Positions 56,426 to 64,000 of a stretch of DNA of 64,000 bases are shown piece by piece (within the stretch, counting starts at the first letter, position 1; every line of letters starts with the position of its first letter). A program made the translations under genes and the position numbers. A model generated the notes under the pieces. It was not told the DNA's origin. It was given only the letters and a program-made list of their open reading frames with translations, and made no database searches. Source of the stretch: Rivularia sp. PCC 7116. GTDB taxonomy: Bacteria > Cyanobacteriota > Cyanobacteriia > Cyanobacteriales > Nostocaceae. Location: contig NC_019678.1 of assembly GCF_000316665.1 (NCBI RefSeq), positions 6,262,001 to 6,326,000 of the forward strand, written 5' to 3'.

Positions 56426-57613
56426 TTACGCTTCAATTGATCCCCAAAAAAGTTTATTACTAAATCGCCATCCATACATATTATCAATATAAAATTGTTC
56501 TGTAGCACTCTCCCAGTCAGCATTCCATCTCTCTTCTACTTCTAAACGCTGTTCTTTAGCGATATCATACATTTCAAATCTTCTCCCCTCTAAATATACT
56601 TGTGCTTCTGAAACAATATTTTCTGGGCTTACTCTTGCTAATTCTGAGTAATTAACTTTTCCTAGAAGCTTTGTAATAGCCTTATTGATTGATTTGTAGT
56701 TGATATCAGAAGCAAACTCTAGCTTGAACTCATACATTAATGCTTCAACTTCTTGAAAAGCACAATTCATTAACAATTTTTCTATATTCTGCTGATTTAT
56801 TAAGTTAATCATCCCTACATCAAGCATTTTAGCTACTCCTCTTTCAATAGCTATTTCGGCTAATCCTTGGATTACGGGTTCCGGCATCATACCAAGTTCT
56901 AATTTATATGTATCTCTTTCCTTGAAATCAACTTCAATAAATGTAGTAAATAATTTAGTCGGATTTATCTGTTGTATGTAAGTAAAAGAACCCCAAGTTT
57001 TAACATGGCTATCAGAAACCATTTCTCGTAAAGATTCAACTAAAAAGTTGACAAGTTCGTTTCTCTTTACACGAGAAAATAAGCCATCTTCACTATCAAC
57101 AGTAGTAAATGCTTTGGATTCTAAATAAGCGTACAAACCATTGTTGGTACTATAAATAAAATCGGGAAAACGCCTAATAGGACGTACTAAAATAAAGGGT
57201 GAAATAATTGCTTGTCCAAATAATCCCGCTATTATCTCACCCAAAACTCCCACGCTAGAGGGGCTATTTGTTTTCGGTAGTTGAGAAGTAATATTTAATT
57301 TACGGTAAGTACCAGGATAGGGAAAGCGTCTGTAACCACTCTTCCATAAATTCCAAACTTCCAAGTCAGCAAGTGGATTCGCCACTGCTGCTTCTGGAAA
57401 AACTTCATTTGCACATAAGATTTGATGACGATGAAATTCTGCTTCCCCTCGCGATACTAATTGGCTTTGTCGGTTAAATTCTTCTAATAAAACAGCTTTT
57501 CTTTCTGCGTTATCAAAATATCCGCTGTTATAAGACTTTAATTCTTCTGTAATTAGGAATTTATAATGCTCAAACGAAACCTTTATTTTGTTCATGTTCA
57601 AAAAAACAGCCAC
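56426..57613 (-). CDS. Candidate PD-(D/E)XK nuclease, unknown family
   Basis: 395 aa (389 if it starts at the internal Met of 'MNKIKVSFEH'). In the middle, 'RRFPDFIYSTNNGLYAYLESKAF' (about residues 147-169) has the spacing of a PD-(D/E)XK active site: PD, then about 13 residues, then E-S-K. The preceding 'GVLGEIIAGLFGQ' would supply the upstream acidic residue. The rest is helical. It is on its own, minus strand, in the CAST cargo, so a restriction-type defence role is plausible. Confidence 0.45.
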   Translation of the reverse strand: MAVFLNMNKIKVSFEHYKFLITEELKSYNSGYFDNAERKAVLLEEFNRQSQLVSRGEAEFHRHQILCANEVFPEAAVANPLADLEVWNLWKSGYRRFPYPGTYRKLNITSQLPKTNSPSSVGVLGEIIAGLFGQAIISPFILVRPIRRFPDFIYSTNNGLYAYLESKAFTTVDSEDGLFSRVKRNELVNFLVESLREMVSDSHVKTWGSFTYIQQINPTKLFTTFIEVDFKERDTYKLELGMMPEPVIQGLAEIAIERGVAKMLDVGMINLINQQNIEKLLMNCAFQEVEALMYEFKLEFASDINYKSINKAITKLLGKVNYSELARVSPENIVSEAQVYLEGRRFEMYDIAKEQRLEVEERWNADWESATEQFYIDNMYGWRFSNKLFWGSIEA

Positions 57614-57650
57614 TCTAATTGAGAGTGAGTGGCTTAGAAATATAAAAAAA

Positions 57651-57675
57651 TACCAAATTGGTATTGCTTTTTAGG
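57651..57675 (-). terminator. Terminator of the HTH operon
   Basis: On the minus strand a palindrome AATACCAA-T-TTGGTATT is followed by a T-run. It lies about 35 bp after the stop at 57705. A second hairpin GCCACTC / GAGTGGC (57615-57639) sits just before the nuclease-candidate gene. Confidence 0.5.
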
Positions 57676-57704
57676 TTAATTCATGTTTTTTAACCGCTAT
57701 TTCT

Positions 57705-58022
57705 TCATTTTGTTGTGTCAGATTGCTTATTTTTACTCAGACACAGCTTATCAAGAATTTTCGAGGGGATTTCTTCAAAAGACTCTAGTAAAAAGTCCAT
57801 CAAAGCAAGATGTCGTAAATCCTGTGCAAGAGGACGACGATAAAAACGACCTCTACAAAACCAATATCTAACTGTAGATACCGAACGAGAGCAAATCTCA
57901 GCAATATTTTCTTGACTTACTTGCCACTTTCGATAAAACTCTTGGGGAGTCATTTCAAACTTACAGCTACAGTAGAGACGTATTAAATCTTTTTCTCGCT
58001 GAGTTAGAGAAGGTGTATTCAT
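57705..58022 (-). CDS. HTH-domain protein
   Basis: 105 aa. Starts 'TQREKDLIRLYCSCKFEMTPQEFYRKWQVSQENIAEICSRSVSTVRYWF', a sigma-region-4 or Tn-resolvase style helix-turn-helix that should bind DNA. Basic middle part ('CRGRFYRRPLAQDLRH'). It follows the 58034 gene by 11 nt, likely cotranscribed. Such small HTH proteins occur on cyanobacterial plasmids and CAST cargo. Target unknown. Confidence 0.55.
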   Translation of the reverse strand: MNTPSLTQREKDLIRLYCSCKFEMTPQEFYRKWQVSQENIAEICSRSVSTVRYWFCRGRFYRRPLAQDLRHLALMDFLLESFEEIPSKILDKLCLSKNKQSDTTK

Positions 58023-58033
58023 TTATTTGTCTC

Positions 58034-58597
58034 CTAAGTAAAAGCCTCTAAATCGTCTTCCCAAGCAATATCGGTAGGTGTCCAAGAAGCACTAGGACTA
58101 TCATTGCTTATCCAAATTAGATAGCACCACGTCCACTCACACAGATGGGGAGCAAAAGCGTAAAATCTGCCAATAACAGTTCCCCATTCAGAATCCGAAT
58201 TAACCCAACGTAATTTATCGCCATACAAGAAGCAGGGAATTTTAGCTTCATCAGGGAAGTTCTTTGGTAAATCCGGAGATTGATGTAGGAATTTTTGGTT
58301 GATGATGTTTGACTTTATTTGCAAATTCCCAAGACGTATAGCAAGAAGATACTTAGGGATTAGTTCGCTATTGATTTTCGACGTAAACTGAGCTATCAAA
58401 ATAGCAGCTAAACTATCTACATCCTCTTGTTGTACGTGTGACGAAGCTTCAGAGTCACTGTTACTAAACGCAACACTAATCAAATTAGCTTCTAAGTCAT
58501 TTCTAACTTTTGCGAGTAATTGTGTGATATTAAAGTCTTCTAAAGCTTGTTGATAGCCTCTGTACCAATCGGTTTTATGGCTAACTTGTTTTAGCAT
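58034..58597 (-). CDS. Unknown cargo protein
   Basis: 187 aa, AGGAGA at good spacing before the ATG. The N-terminal half is helical ('YRGYQQALEDFNITQLLAKVRNDLE'). The C-terminal half ('IPCFLYGDKLRWV', 'GTVIGRFYAFAPHLCEWTW', 'ISNDSPSASWTPTDIAWEDDLE') looks like a small SH3-like beta barrel. First gene of a two-gene operon with the HTH protein. Function not recognised. Confidence 0.5.
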   Translation of the reverse strand: MLKQVSHKTDWYRGYQQALEDFNITQLLAKVRNDLEANLISVAFSNSDSEASSHVQQEDVDSLAAILIAQFTSKINSELIPKYLLAIRLGNLQIKSNIINQKFLHQSPDLPKNFPDEAKIPCFLYGDKLRWVNSDSEWGTVIGRFYAFAPHLCEWTWCYLIWISNDSPSASWTPTDIAWEDDLEAFT

Positions 58598-58627
58598 TGA
58601 AATATCTCCTTTAATCGGGGAGCGAAA

Positions 58628-58669
58628 AGTCAGCGTCAGCCGTAGGAAAGTTAGGCGCTGGCTTTTCTT
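58628..58669 (+). terminator. Hairpin upstream of the 58597 gene
   Basis: Stem AAAAGTCAGCG / CGCTGGCTTTT (one G-U pair) followed by CTTTTT on the plus strand. It may end plus-strand transcription or act as a leader hairpin for the minus-strand gene. Confidence 0.4.
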
Positions 58670-58777
58670 TTTACAGAGAAGTCTTGACGCTTGTTAGAAT
58701 AACACAATTTTTGTGTGCTTCTATGTGTTTATGTTTATTTGAAAGAAAAACACACACTTAAGCCTATGATTGATGTC

Positions 58778-58954
58778 ATGGCTAAAGTAACTGTGACTCT
58801 TTACATGGAAGAAGAAGATAAGGAAGCTCTGCAAGAATTAGCTGATGTAGAGGAACGTTCCTTATCTCAAATGGCTGTGTTGATTTTAAAGCGTGCAATT
58901 AAGCAAGCTAGGACGGAAGGAAAAATTTCATCGGATGGAGGAAAGGAAAAATGA
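58778..58954 (+). CDS. Ribbon-helix-helix (CopG-like) protein
   Basis: 58 aa from 'MAKVTVTLYMEEEDKEALQELADVEERSLSQMAVLILKRAI', a classic RHH fold: one strand and two helices. In-frame upstream starts exist (58766, 58715). A palindrome ACACAATTTTTGTGT about 75 nt upstream may be its operator. RHH proteins usually act as repressors or antitoxins; no toxin gene is adjacent. Confidence 0.65.
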   Translation: MAKVTVTLYMEEEDKEALQELADVEERSLSQMAVLILKRAIKQARTEGKISSDGGKEK

Positions 58955-58995
58955 GGCGATAGGCACAGTTGCCATCGGATACGGTGTATCGTGTT

Positions 58996-59514
58996 CTATG
59001 AATTAAATACTGTAATTGACTTTTGGTATTTACTCATCTCCCCAAAAGTCGTAAAACACCTATGACACCAACCATCAACCCACAACGCTGGAACCTTAAA
59101 TCTCGCTCCACATTCAGGACACTCAGACAGCAAGGTTGATTTGTGCTGATTACATCCCTGCGTCACTTTAAACTGCCATTTAATCTTGTGACGAGGAGAC
59201 TCAGCATAACAAGCCCCACATAAACGAATTGGCTCAAGCTTCATCCCCACCCCAGCAGGTGGTAACATCATCACTAACCTATCAACATCAACCCCTACGA
59301 CACTAGCTAATTTCCCCAACTGCTGATGAGAAGGAGATGGAATAAACCGAAATTTCTCCCAACGTGCGATCGCACCCCCAAGTCCGGTAGCTTTACCCAG
59401 TCCAGAAGGTGTTAAATCATTAGCCCGTCGAAATCTTCCTAAAAAATGGCTTAAGCTTTCTCCCTCTAATGGCTTTACTCGAAACAACCAAGGCTTAATA
59501 TTTTCTGCTTGCAT
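58996..59514 (-). CDS. tniQ: TniQ target-adaptor protein
   Basis: 172 aa, matching the short TniQ of V-K systems (about 167 aa). N-terminal 'PLEGESLSHFLGRFRRANDLTPSGLGKATGL' and an HTH are followed by zinc-finger pairs (CGAC, CPEC, CHRC). It bridges TnsC filaments to the Cas12k R-loop. Its start overlaps the tnsC stop by 1 nt. No visible damage. Confidence 0.92.
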   Translation of the reverse strand: MQAENIKPWLFRVKPLEGESLSHFLGRFRRANDLTPSGLGKATGLGGAIARWEKFRFIPSPSHQQLGKLASVVGVDVDRLVMMLPPAGVGMKLEPIRLCGACYAESPRHKIKWQFKVTQGCNQHKSTLLSECPECGARFKVPALWVDGWCHRCFTTFGEMSKYQKSITVFNS

Positions 59515-60350
59515 TACCGATATTCCTCAGTTACTTCCTTCAAAGTTTCCAAATCAATTTTTTGCAATCCCTTTTTTAAAGCGCGAATTGCTGACTCTCG
59601 CAGAATCATGTCCATCAAACCAATATAACCACCCGTTGCTTCCCCTAAAGTCTTCAGAATCTTCTTACTCGAAAGATTAGAAGCTACTGGTAACTTTAAA
59701 ATTTGCTTCTCCCAAATTTCTACTGTCCGCTTAAAATCTTCCCCAGAGAATTTACCAAAGCGATGGCAAGACCGAAAGCGATTATAAACTTGCTCATCCC
59801 GCTTAATCACCGTGTCTAATCGGTCAGTCCCCACCAATATGACTGGAATTTCCAATTTATCAAAGATATCACGCACCTCTGCAAAGGTTTTCGGCTTAAG
59901 ACGGTCAGCTTCATCAATAATTACCATCTCCACTGCACAACCTTTTAACACTCGAAAAGCCCTATCTCTAATCTCTGATACTGTTCCTTTAGTTACCTGA
60001 TACTTCAAATGCTCAAGAATCATACTGAATAAATCTCTTGCACCACACTCTTGAGGAATTTGAATATATACAACAGGTACAGTTGGAGGCTTCCCGTGTT
60101 TCTGTGTGGGTTTATGCCTTAATCTGTAAGCATTGCAACCCATAGTTTTACCCGTTCTAGATTCACCTACAACCCTTCCAGATTGACGTGATTGCCGTTT
60201 CCCCTCTAACCAATCATGGAGCTTTTTTACTTGCTCAAGGGGAACAAAATTTTTACCTCGCAAACGCTGAATTTCTGCTTGCAAGTTTTCATTATTGGTA
60301 GGAATAGCACCTAACTGTTGAGCAACTGCCTGAGCTTGTATATCGGTCAT
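59514..60350 (-). CDS. tnsC: TnsC AAA+ ATPase
   Basis: 278 aa. Walker A GESRTGKT (residues 62-69), Walker B MVIIDEADR (142-150), sensor 'VILVGTDRL'. It forms ATP-dependent helical filaments on DNA that recruit TnsB. Separated from tnsB by 2 nt. Intact. Confidence 0.94.
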   Translation of the reverse strand: MTDIQAQAVAQQLGAIPTNNENLQAEIQRLRGKNFVPLEQVKKLHDWLEGKRQSRQSGRVVGESRTGKTMGCNAYRLRHKPTQKHGKPPTVPVVYIQIPQECGARDLFSMILEHLKYQVTKGTVSEIRDRAFRVLKGCAVEMVIIDEADRLKPKTFAEVRDIFDKLEIPVILVGTDRLDTVIKRDEQVYNRFRSCHRFGKFSGEDFKRTVEIWEKQILKLPVASNLSSKKILKTLGEATGGYIGLMDMILRESAIRALKKGLQKIDLETLKEVTEEYR

Positions 60351-60352
60351 CT

Positions 60353-62056
60353 TTAAAACCCGTAATCTTCTTGCATTTGTTCGTAATCAAATACTTCGAG
60401 CATCTCTACCTCTGGCTGACTTTCATTTTTTGTCACTTCTACTTCTTCGGACACCTCAACAGGTAAAGGTTGTTGGGCTTGCTTAAGCTCAGCCTGTTCT
60501 GCTTTCTGACGTTGTTTTTTGGTTTTCTTTGTAGTAGTAAAAGTTTCGCGATCGCGCACCTCTGCGAAAATTGAGCGATTGCTTACCTCCTTACCTGCTT
60601 CTCTAACCTTACGACTACTGGCTTTAGCCTCATCTAGAGATACTTGCTCTGTCTCCAAATCTTGAGCAAATGCCCTAGCTAAAAACTCTTCTTTACTTCC
60701 TTTTCGGCGATAAACTAAAACAGTTGTAATATCTCTGGGGTCATATCTTAGGACAACGCTTTCCCCTGCATATCCCGCTAAAAGTTCCCCTCGATACATA
60801 AGGTTTTCAAATTGTAGATATCCTCCACGTTGGATTTGTCGTCGCATTTTCTTCATTAAGCAAATATCTAAATCCCTATCGGAAAGCAAATTTGGCATTC
60901 CGATTAATCCAGACTCCCAACGCTGAAATCTTGTCTGGTCGCCCATCCGTGCATCAAGCCGTTGGTTATAGTTATCAACTATGTAGCGTACTAAAAGCTG
61001 CTCTAACTGTCGTAGTGTTAGACAAGCATCTTTCTCAGCTTCTTTTGGGCGTTCTTGTACATTTGAACCCGTGTATCCCTGTAAAGTAGAGAATAATTCA
61101 GTGTTAAAAGTTTTAAAAGGACGCTCGACACTACCACCTTCAGACGGTCGGTCGCGAAGATGACATACAAACCCCAACTGGACTCCTATCTCTTGCAAAT
61201 GGTTAGAACGAAAATCTCTTCCTCCATCTGTATAAAAGTGTTGTGGTAAGCCGTAAGTACCCCATTTTTCATGCAGTCCATATTCAGAACCATATTGCTT
61301 TGCTAAAATCGCATGGCGTAATGCCAAAGCTACAACTTGAGAACTTGGTGCGTCGTAACCCAAGTTAATACCCATAATGCAGCGTGAATAACTGTCAATG
61401 ACTGTGGTTAACCAAGGACGACCAAGAACTTTGCCATGCCGATCTACTAATAAAATATCAGCAAGGGTATGGTCGCATTGCCATACTTGGTTACTGTATT
61501 CCACTTGTAAATCATTTCCATCACGAGTTTTAACAGACAAGCGTGAACCACGCCAACCTGGAGAACGAACACTTTTAACTTGTTCTTGTTTATCTATTAA
61601 AGGTTGCAAAATCCGATAGACCGTCATATGAGAAGGAGGCTTAAGATTTAGTTCATTAGCTCTTGCTTTGACTCGAATAAATACCTGCTGACGAGTCATT
61701 CTTCTACTTCCCTTATTCCCCTCCTTATAAGTTTTCAATACAAACTCTTGCCAGTTTTGATCAACTCGATACTTTCCTTTATCGGCTCTTCGATTTTGTA
61801 CCAGCCCAGCTAGACCTTCTCGTTCCCATTTATCGACCAGTCGCCTAACTGTACGTACCGACTTACCAAGTTTTTTTGCTGCTTGTTGAAGCCGTTGAGT
61901 ATATGTGGCACCGTCATCATTTTGCAAGAGACTTTGAATCACTTCTATTTTTAGCCGAGCTTCATCAGAAAGCTCAGAAACAATAACATTCTCTTCTTTT
62001 TGAGAAGCCGCGCAAGATAAACCTTTAGAGGTTGCAGAAAATTCAGAATCATGCAT
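60353..62056 (-). CDS. tnsB: TnsB DDE transposase
   Basis: 567 aa. N-terminal HTH domains that bind the end repeats ('SVRTVRRLVDKWEREGLAGL', 'THMTVYRIL'-type), then a retroviral-integrase fold with the DDE triad at Asp195 (WQCDHT), Asp277 (FYTDGG) and Glu311 (SVERPF), then a beta barrel and a C-terminal tail that contacts TnsC ('EMLEVFDYEQMQEDYGF'). It joins only 3' ends, giving replicative cointegrates, since V-K systems lack TnsA. Candidate CvkR site 15 nt upstream. Confidence 0.95.
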   Translation of the reverse strand: MHDSEFSATSKGLSCAASQKEENVIVSELSDEARLKIEVIQSLLQNDDGATYTQRLQQAAKKLGKSVRTVRRLVDKWEREGLAGLVQNRRADKGKYRVDQNWQEFVLKTYKEGNKGSRRMTRQQVFIRVKARANELNLKPPSHMTVYRILQPLIDKQEQVKSVRSPGWRGSRLSVKTRDGNDLQVEYSNQVWQCDHTLADILLVDRHGKVLGRPWLTTVIDSYSRCIMGINLGYDAPSSQVVALALRHAILAKQYGSEYGLHEKWGTYGLPQHFYTDGGRDFRSNHLQEIGVQLGFVCHLRDRPSEGGSVERPFKTFNTELFSTLQGYTGSNVQERPKEAEKDACLTLRQLEQLLVRYIVDNYNQRLDARMGDQTRFQRWESGLIGMPNLLSDRDLDICLMKKMRRQIQRGGYLQFENLMYRGELLAGYAGESVVLRYDPRDITTVLVYRRKGSKEEFLARAFAQDLETEQVSLDEAKASSRKVREAGKEVSNRSIFAEVRDRETFTTTKKTKKQRQKAEQAELKQAQQPLPVEVSEEVEVTKNESQPEVEMLEVFDYEQMQEDYGF

Positions 62057-62070
62057 ACACCTAATGTTTT

Positions 62071-62090
62071 ATAAAAACGTAGTTGTATTA
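62071..62090. promoter_or_regulatory. Candidate CvkR operator at tnsB
   Basis: ATAAAAACGTAGTTGTATTA, 15 nt before the tnsB start, is 17/20 identical to the cas12k-side site (47421-47440). The shared core is AACGTAGTTGT. Confidence 0.6.
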
Positions 62091-62103
62091 TACTGTTTGC
62101 TTG

Positions 62104-62338
62104 ACAGTTAATTCGTTAATTTATGCAAAATAATTATTTTTTGCGGTTTCTAGGAATTGACAATTAAAGTGTGAAATATCTACTTTTTGACACTTAATTT
62201 GTGAAATGATGGTTAGAAAAGTGTGATTGTTGTAAATAGTAAAAACCCTGTCATAATCCTTGCAATGACAGGGTTTGATGGATTTAAAGTTTCGTGACGA
62301 ATAATTTGTTAAGTTGACAGATAATTAGTTAATGTACA
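62104..62338 (-). repeat. CAST end, tnsB side, with TnsB-type repeats
   Basis: Terminal TGTACATTAACTAATTATCT with TnsB-like sites near 62102, 62157, 62187, 62293 and 62314, each around TTGACANWTAATT or GTGACGAATAATT. The outermost 46 bp are nearly the same as the orphan end at 30775. Confidence 0.85.
62243..62276 (-). terminator. Strong hairpin insulating tnsB
   Basis: Perfect 12-bp stem AAACCCTGTCAT / ATGACAGGGTTT. On the minus strand it is followed by TTTTTA, so transcripts coming in from the flanking TPR gene would stop before tnsB. Confidence 0.65.
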
Positions 62339-63951
62339 AATTCCTCTGCTTCGGAAAAACGTTCTAAACTACCATAGACTGTAGCAAGATTATTTAAAGT
62401 TGTGGCTACCTGGGGATGGTTATTACCAAATTGACTTCTAATAATTAACAAGACTTCCGTAAATAGCTTTTCTGCTTCTGCATATTTAAATTGAGCATCA
62501 TAAAGTACTGCCAAACTATTCAAAATTCCCGCAACATCGGGATGCATTTCTCCCAGTAAGCGTTTTGCTAACTGATAATTTTCTTTGTATATTGCTTCTG
62601 CTTGAGAATATCTTCCTTGTAAGCGGTAAATTTCTGCGATTCTATTTAAACTTTTGACAATATCGTGATGCTCTTCTCCGAATATATTTTTTCTAATGGC
62701 TAAAACTGTTAAATATTTTTGTTCGGCTTGAGAATAATTTCCTTGTTTTTGATAAACTAGCGCTAAATGGTTTAAGTTATCGGCGTAATTGGGATGATTT
62801 TTACCGTATGCTTTTTCAATTGAATCAAGTGTTTTTAAACAAATAGATTCTGCTGTTTGATAACGTCCTTGATAAGTATAGAGTACCGCAAAATTATGTA
62901 ATAGTTGGACAATATCGGGATGTTCTGGATTTAAAAATAATTTTCTAATGTCGTAAGCTTGTTGATAAACTTCTTCGGCTTTTAAATAAAGTCCTCGAAG
63001 TAGATAAACATTACCTAAATTATTTAGACTTTGAGCAACTTCTAAATGCTCTTTTCCAAATATTGCTTTTCGGATTTCTAAAGCTTGTAAATGAATTCTT
63101 TCCGCATCTGCATAACGACCTAGATTTTCAGAAATACCGCCAAGATTATTTAAAATAATAGCAATAGAGGGATGTTTGTCATTCCCCAAACATTTTTTAC
63201 ATAATTCACAAGCTTGGGTATAATAATCTTCAGCTTCCGCAAAACGTCCTTGAGAATTATATAAAGCGGCTAAATTATTTAAACTCGCTGCCACATTCCA
63301 ATGTTCTTCACCAAGCAATTTTTTACGCATTGCTAATGCTTCTAAATGCATTGTTTCCGCATCTTGATAGCGTGCTTGGTTTTCATAGATTGCAGCTAAA
63401 TTATCCAGACTCTGAGCAACATCGGAATGTTTTTCTCCAAATAGAGATTGTCGCATATTTAAAGATTTGATATGCATTTTCTCTGATTCTGCATAACGTC
63501 CTTGCTCTCGATATACTTCGGCAATATTATTTAAAATAGTCGCAATTTCTTCATGTTCTTCACCAAGGTGAATTTTCCACAGATGCAAAGCTTGAAAAAA
63601 ATAGTTTTCAGCTTCAGGATAATTACCTTGAATTACATAAAATGCAGCTAGATTATTTAAACTTTGAGCAACATCGGGATGATTTTCTCCCAACAATTGC
63701 TTTCTCATTTCTGTGCTTTCAATCAGCAATGGTTGGGCATCTGGATAGTTACCTTGAATTCGGTATAATTCTGCGAGGTTATTGAGGCTGTCTGCTAAAA
63801 CTTTATGCTCGCCGATTTTTTCTTTAGTTAGTTTAATTGCTTTTTTGGTGATAGATATTGCTTGTTTTATATCACCTTCTCCGGCTAATCTTACAACTTC
63901 TCGGTTGAGTTGGTTTATTTCTTCGAGGTTTTGAGAGGTGTTGTTGTTCAT
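62329..63951 (-). pseudogene. TPR protein, 3' truncated by CAST
   Basis: 540 codons from the ATG at 63951. About a dozen TPR_12/kinesin-light-chain-like repeats of 42 residues ('GNYPEAE...LGEEHPDVA.SLNNLA'). The last native residues are 'FSEAEEF'; the final VH and stop come from the CAST end (GTACATTAA). Family members are often followed by a CHAT or other effector domain; the remainder of this one is not found next to the other CAST end. Whether the truncated repeat protein still works is unknown. Confidence 0.85.
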
Positions 63952-64000
63952 AACTTTTGTTTTTTAAACGCAAAGTTTCGCAAAGGTAGCACCGAGTTTC

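Larger units (their letters stand above)
45461..62338. mobile_element. Type V-K CRISPR-associated transposon (CAST), 16.9 kb
   Basis: Bounded by TGTACA at 45461-45466 and its inverted copy at 62333-62338. Each end carries several TnsB-type repeats (TGTCACTTTTAACGAATT-like on the left, TTGACAGATAATTAGTTAA-like on the right). It contains tnsB, tnsC, tniQ at one end and cvkR, cas12k (broken), tracrRNA and array at the other, with about 11 kb of cargo between. The expected 5-bp target duplication is not seen (ctttg versus aattc). Layout matches ShCAST-type elements. Confidence 0.92.

Noticed and set aside
45456-62343. Five-bp target duplication around the CAST
   Set aside because: The flanking pentamers are ctttg and aattc, which do not match.

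Overview
The window looks like the chromosome of a filamentous (Nostocales-type) cyanobacterium. It is AT-rich and carries scattered HIP1-like GCGATCGC octamers. Its gene families are typical of that group: zinc-ribbon Ser/Thr kinase with TPRs, CHAT/TPR proteins, CHASE2, DUF1822, DUF928, FHA-type two-partner secretion proteins, RTX repeats and a type V-K CRISPR-associated transposon (CAST).

Positions 1-27657 form a signalling and surface-protein region. A truncated NB-ARC-like gene, a membrane Ser/Thr kinase and a small exported protein are followed by two paralogous minus-strand operons, each TpsA (FHA-like exoprotein) > TpsB (outer-membrane transporter) > exported TPR-CHAT protein (11089-3001 and 27657-17898). 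Between them, on the plus strand, lie a sigma-like HTH regulator, a DUF1822 protein, a CHAT-CHASE2 membrane protein and a DUF928 protein.

Positions 28082-40408 encode exported or secreted proteins. They are a glycine-zipper protein, an Asn/Ser-rich protein, a DCHN-motif protein, a Tat-exported beta-trefoil protein and an RTX protein, then a type I secretion cluster: PpiC-type isomerase, ABC transporter with cyclic-nucleotide-binding-like and C39-like domains, S8 protease, PrcB-like protein and HlyD adaptor. Five genes (11842, 29503, 31355, 32569, 36295) share an upstream TGCATAA-N17-CCTATT element with invariant spacing. This suggests a regulon, possibly driven by the sigma-like regulator.

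Positions 40473-45460 are a scrap zone of defence and toxin-antitoxin genes: an RNase HI gene split by a 180-bp MITE with TA duplication, hicB with a frameshifted hicA, a solo AbiEi-like antitoxin, a HIRAN + HipA-like kinase pair, an antitoxin-like remnant and the 3' half of a tRNA-Cys.

Positions 45461-62338 are a complete type V-K CAST bounded by TGTACA ends with TnsB-type repeats. tnsB, tnsC and tniQ are intact. The array, tracrRNA, MerR-type CvkR regulator and a 17-nt delocalised homing guide matching tRNA-Cys are all recognisable, but cas12k has lost about 315 central codons out of frame. The cargo is a type I restriction-modification system with a DUF45 metallopeptidase, a TIGR04255 three-gene module and a candidate PD-(D/E)XK nuclease. 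The element truncates a TPR gene at 62338. Its two flanks do not match, and an orphan end of the same family lies at 30730-30775, so the region has been rearranged by CAST activity.
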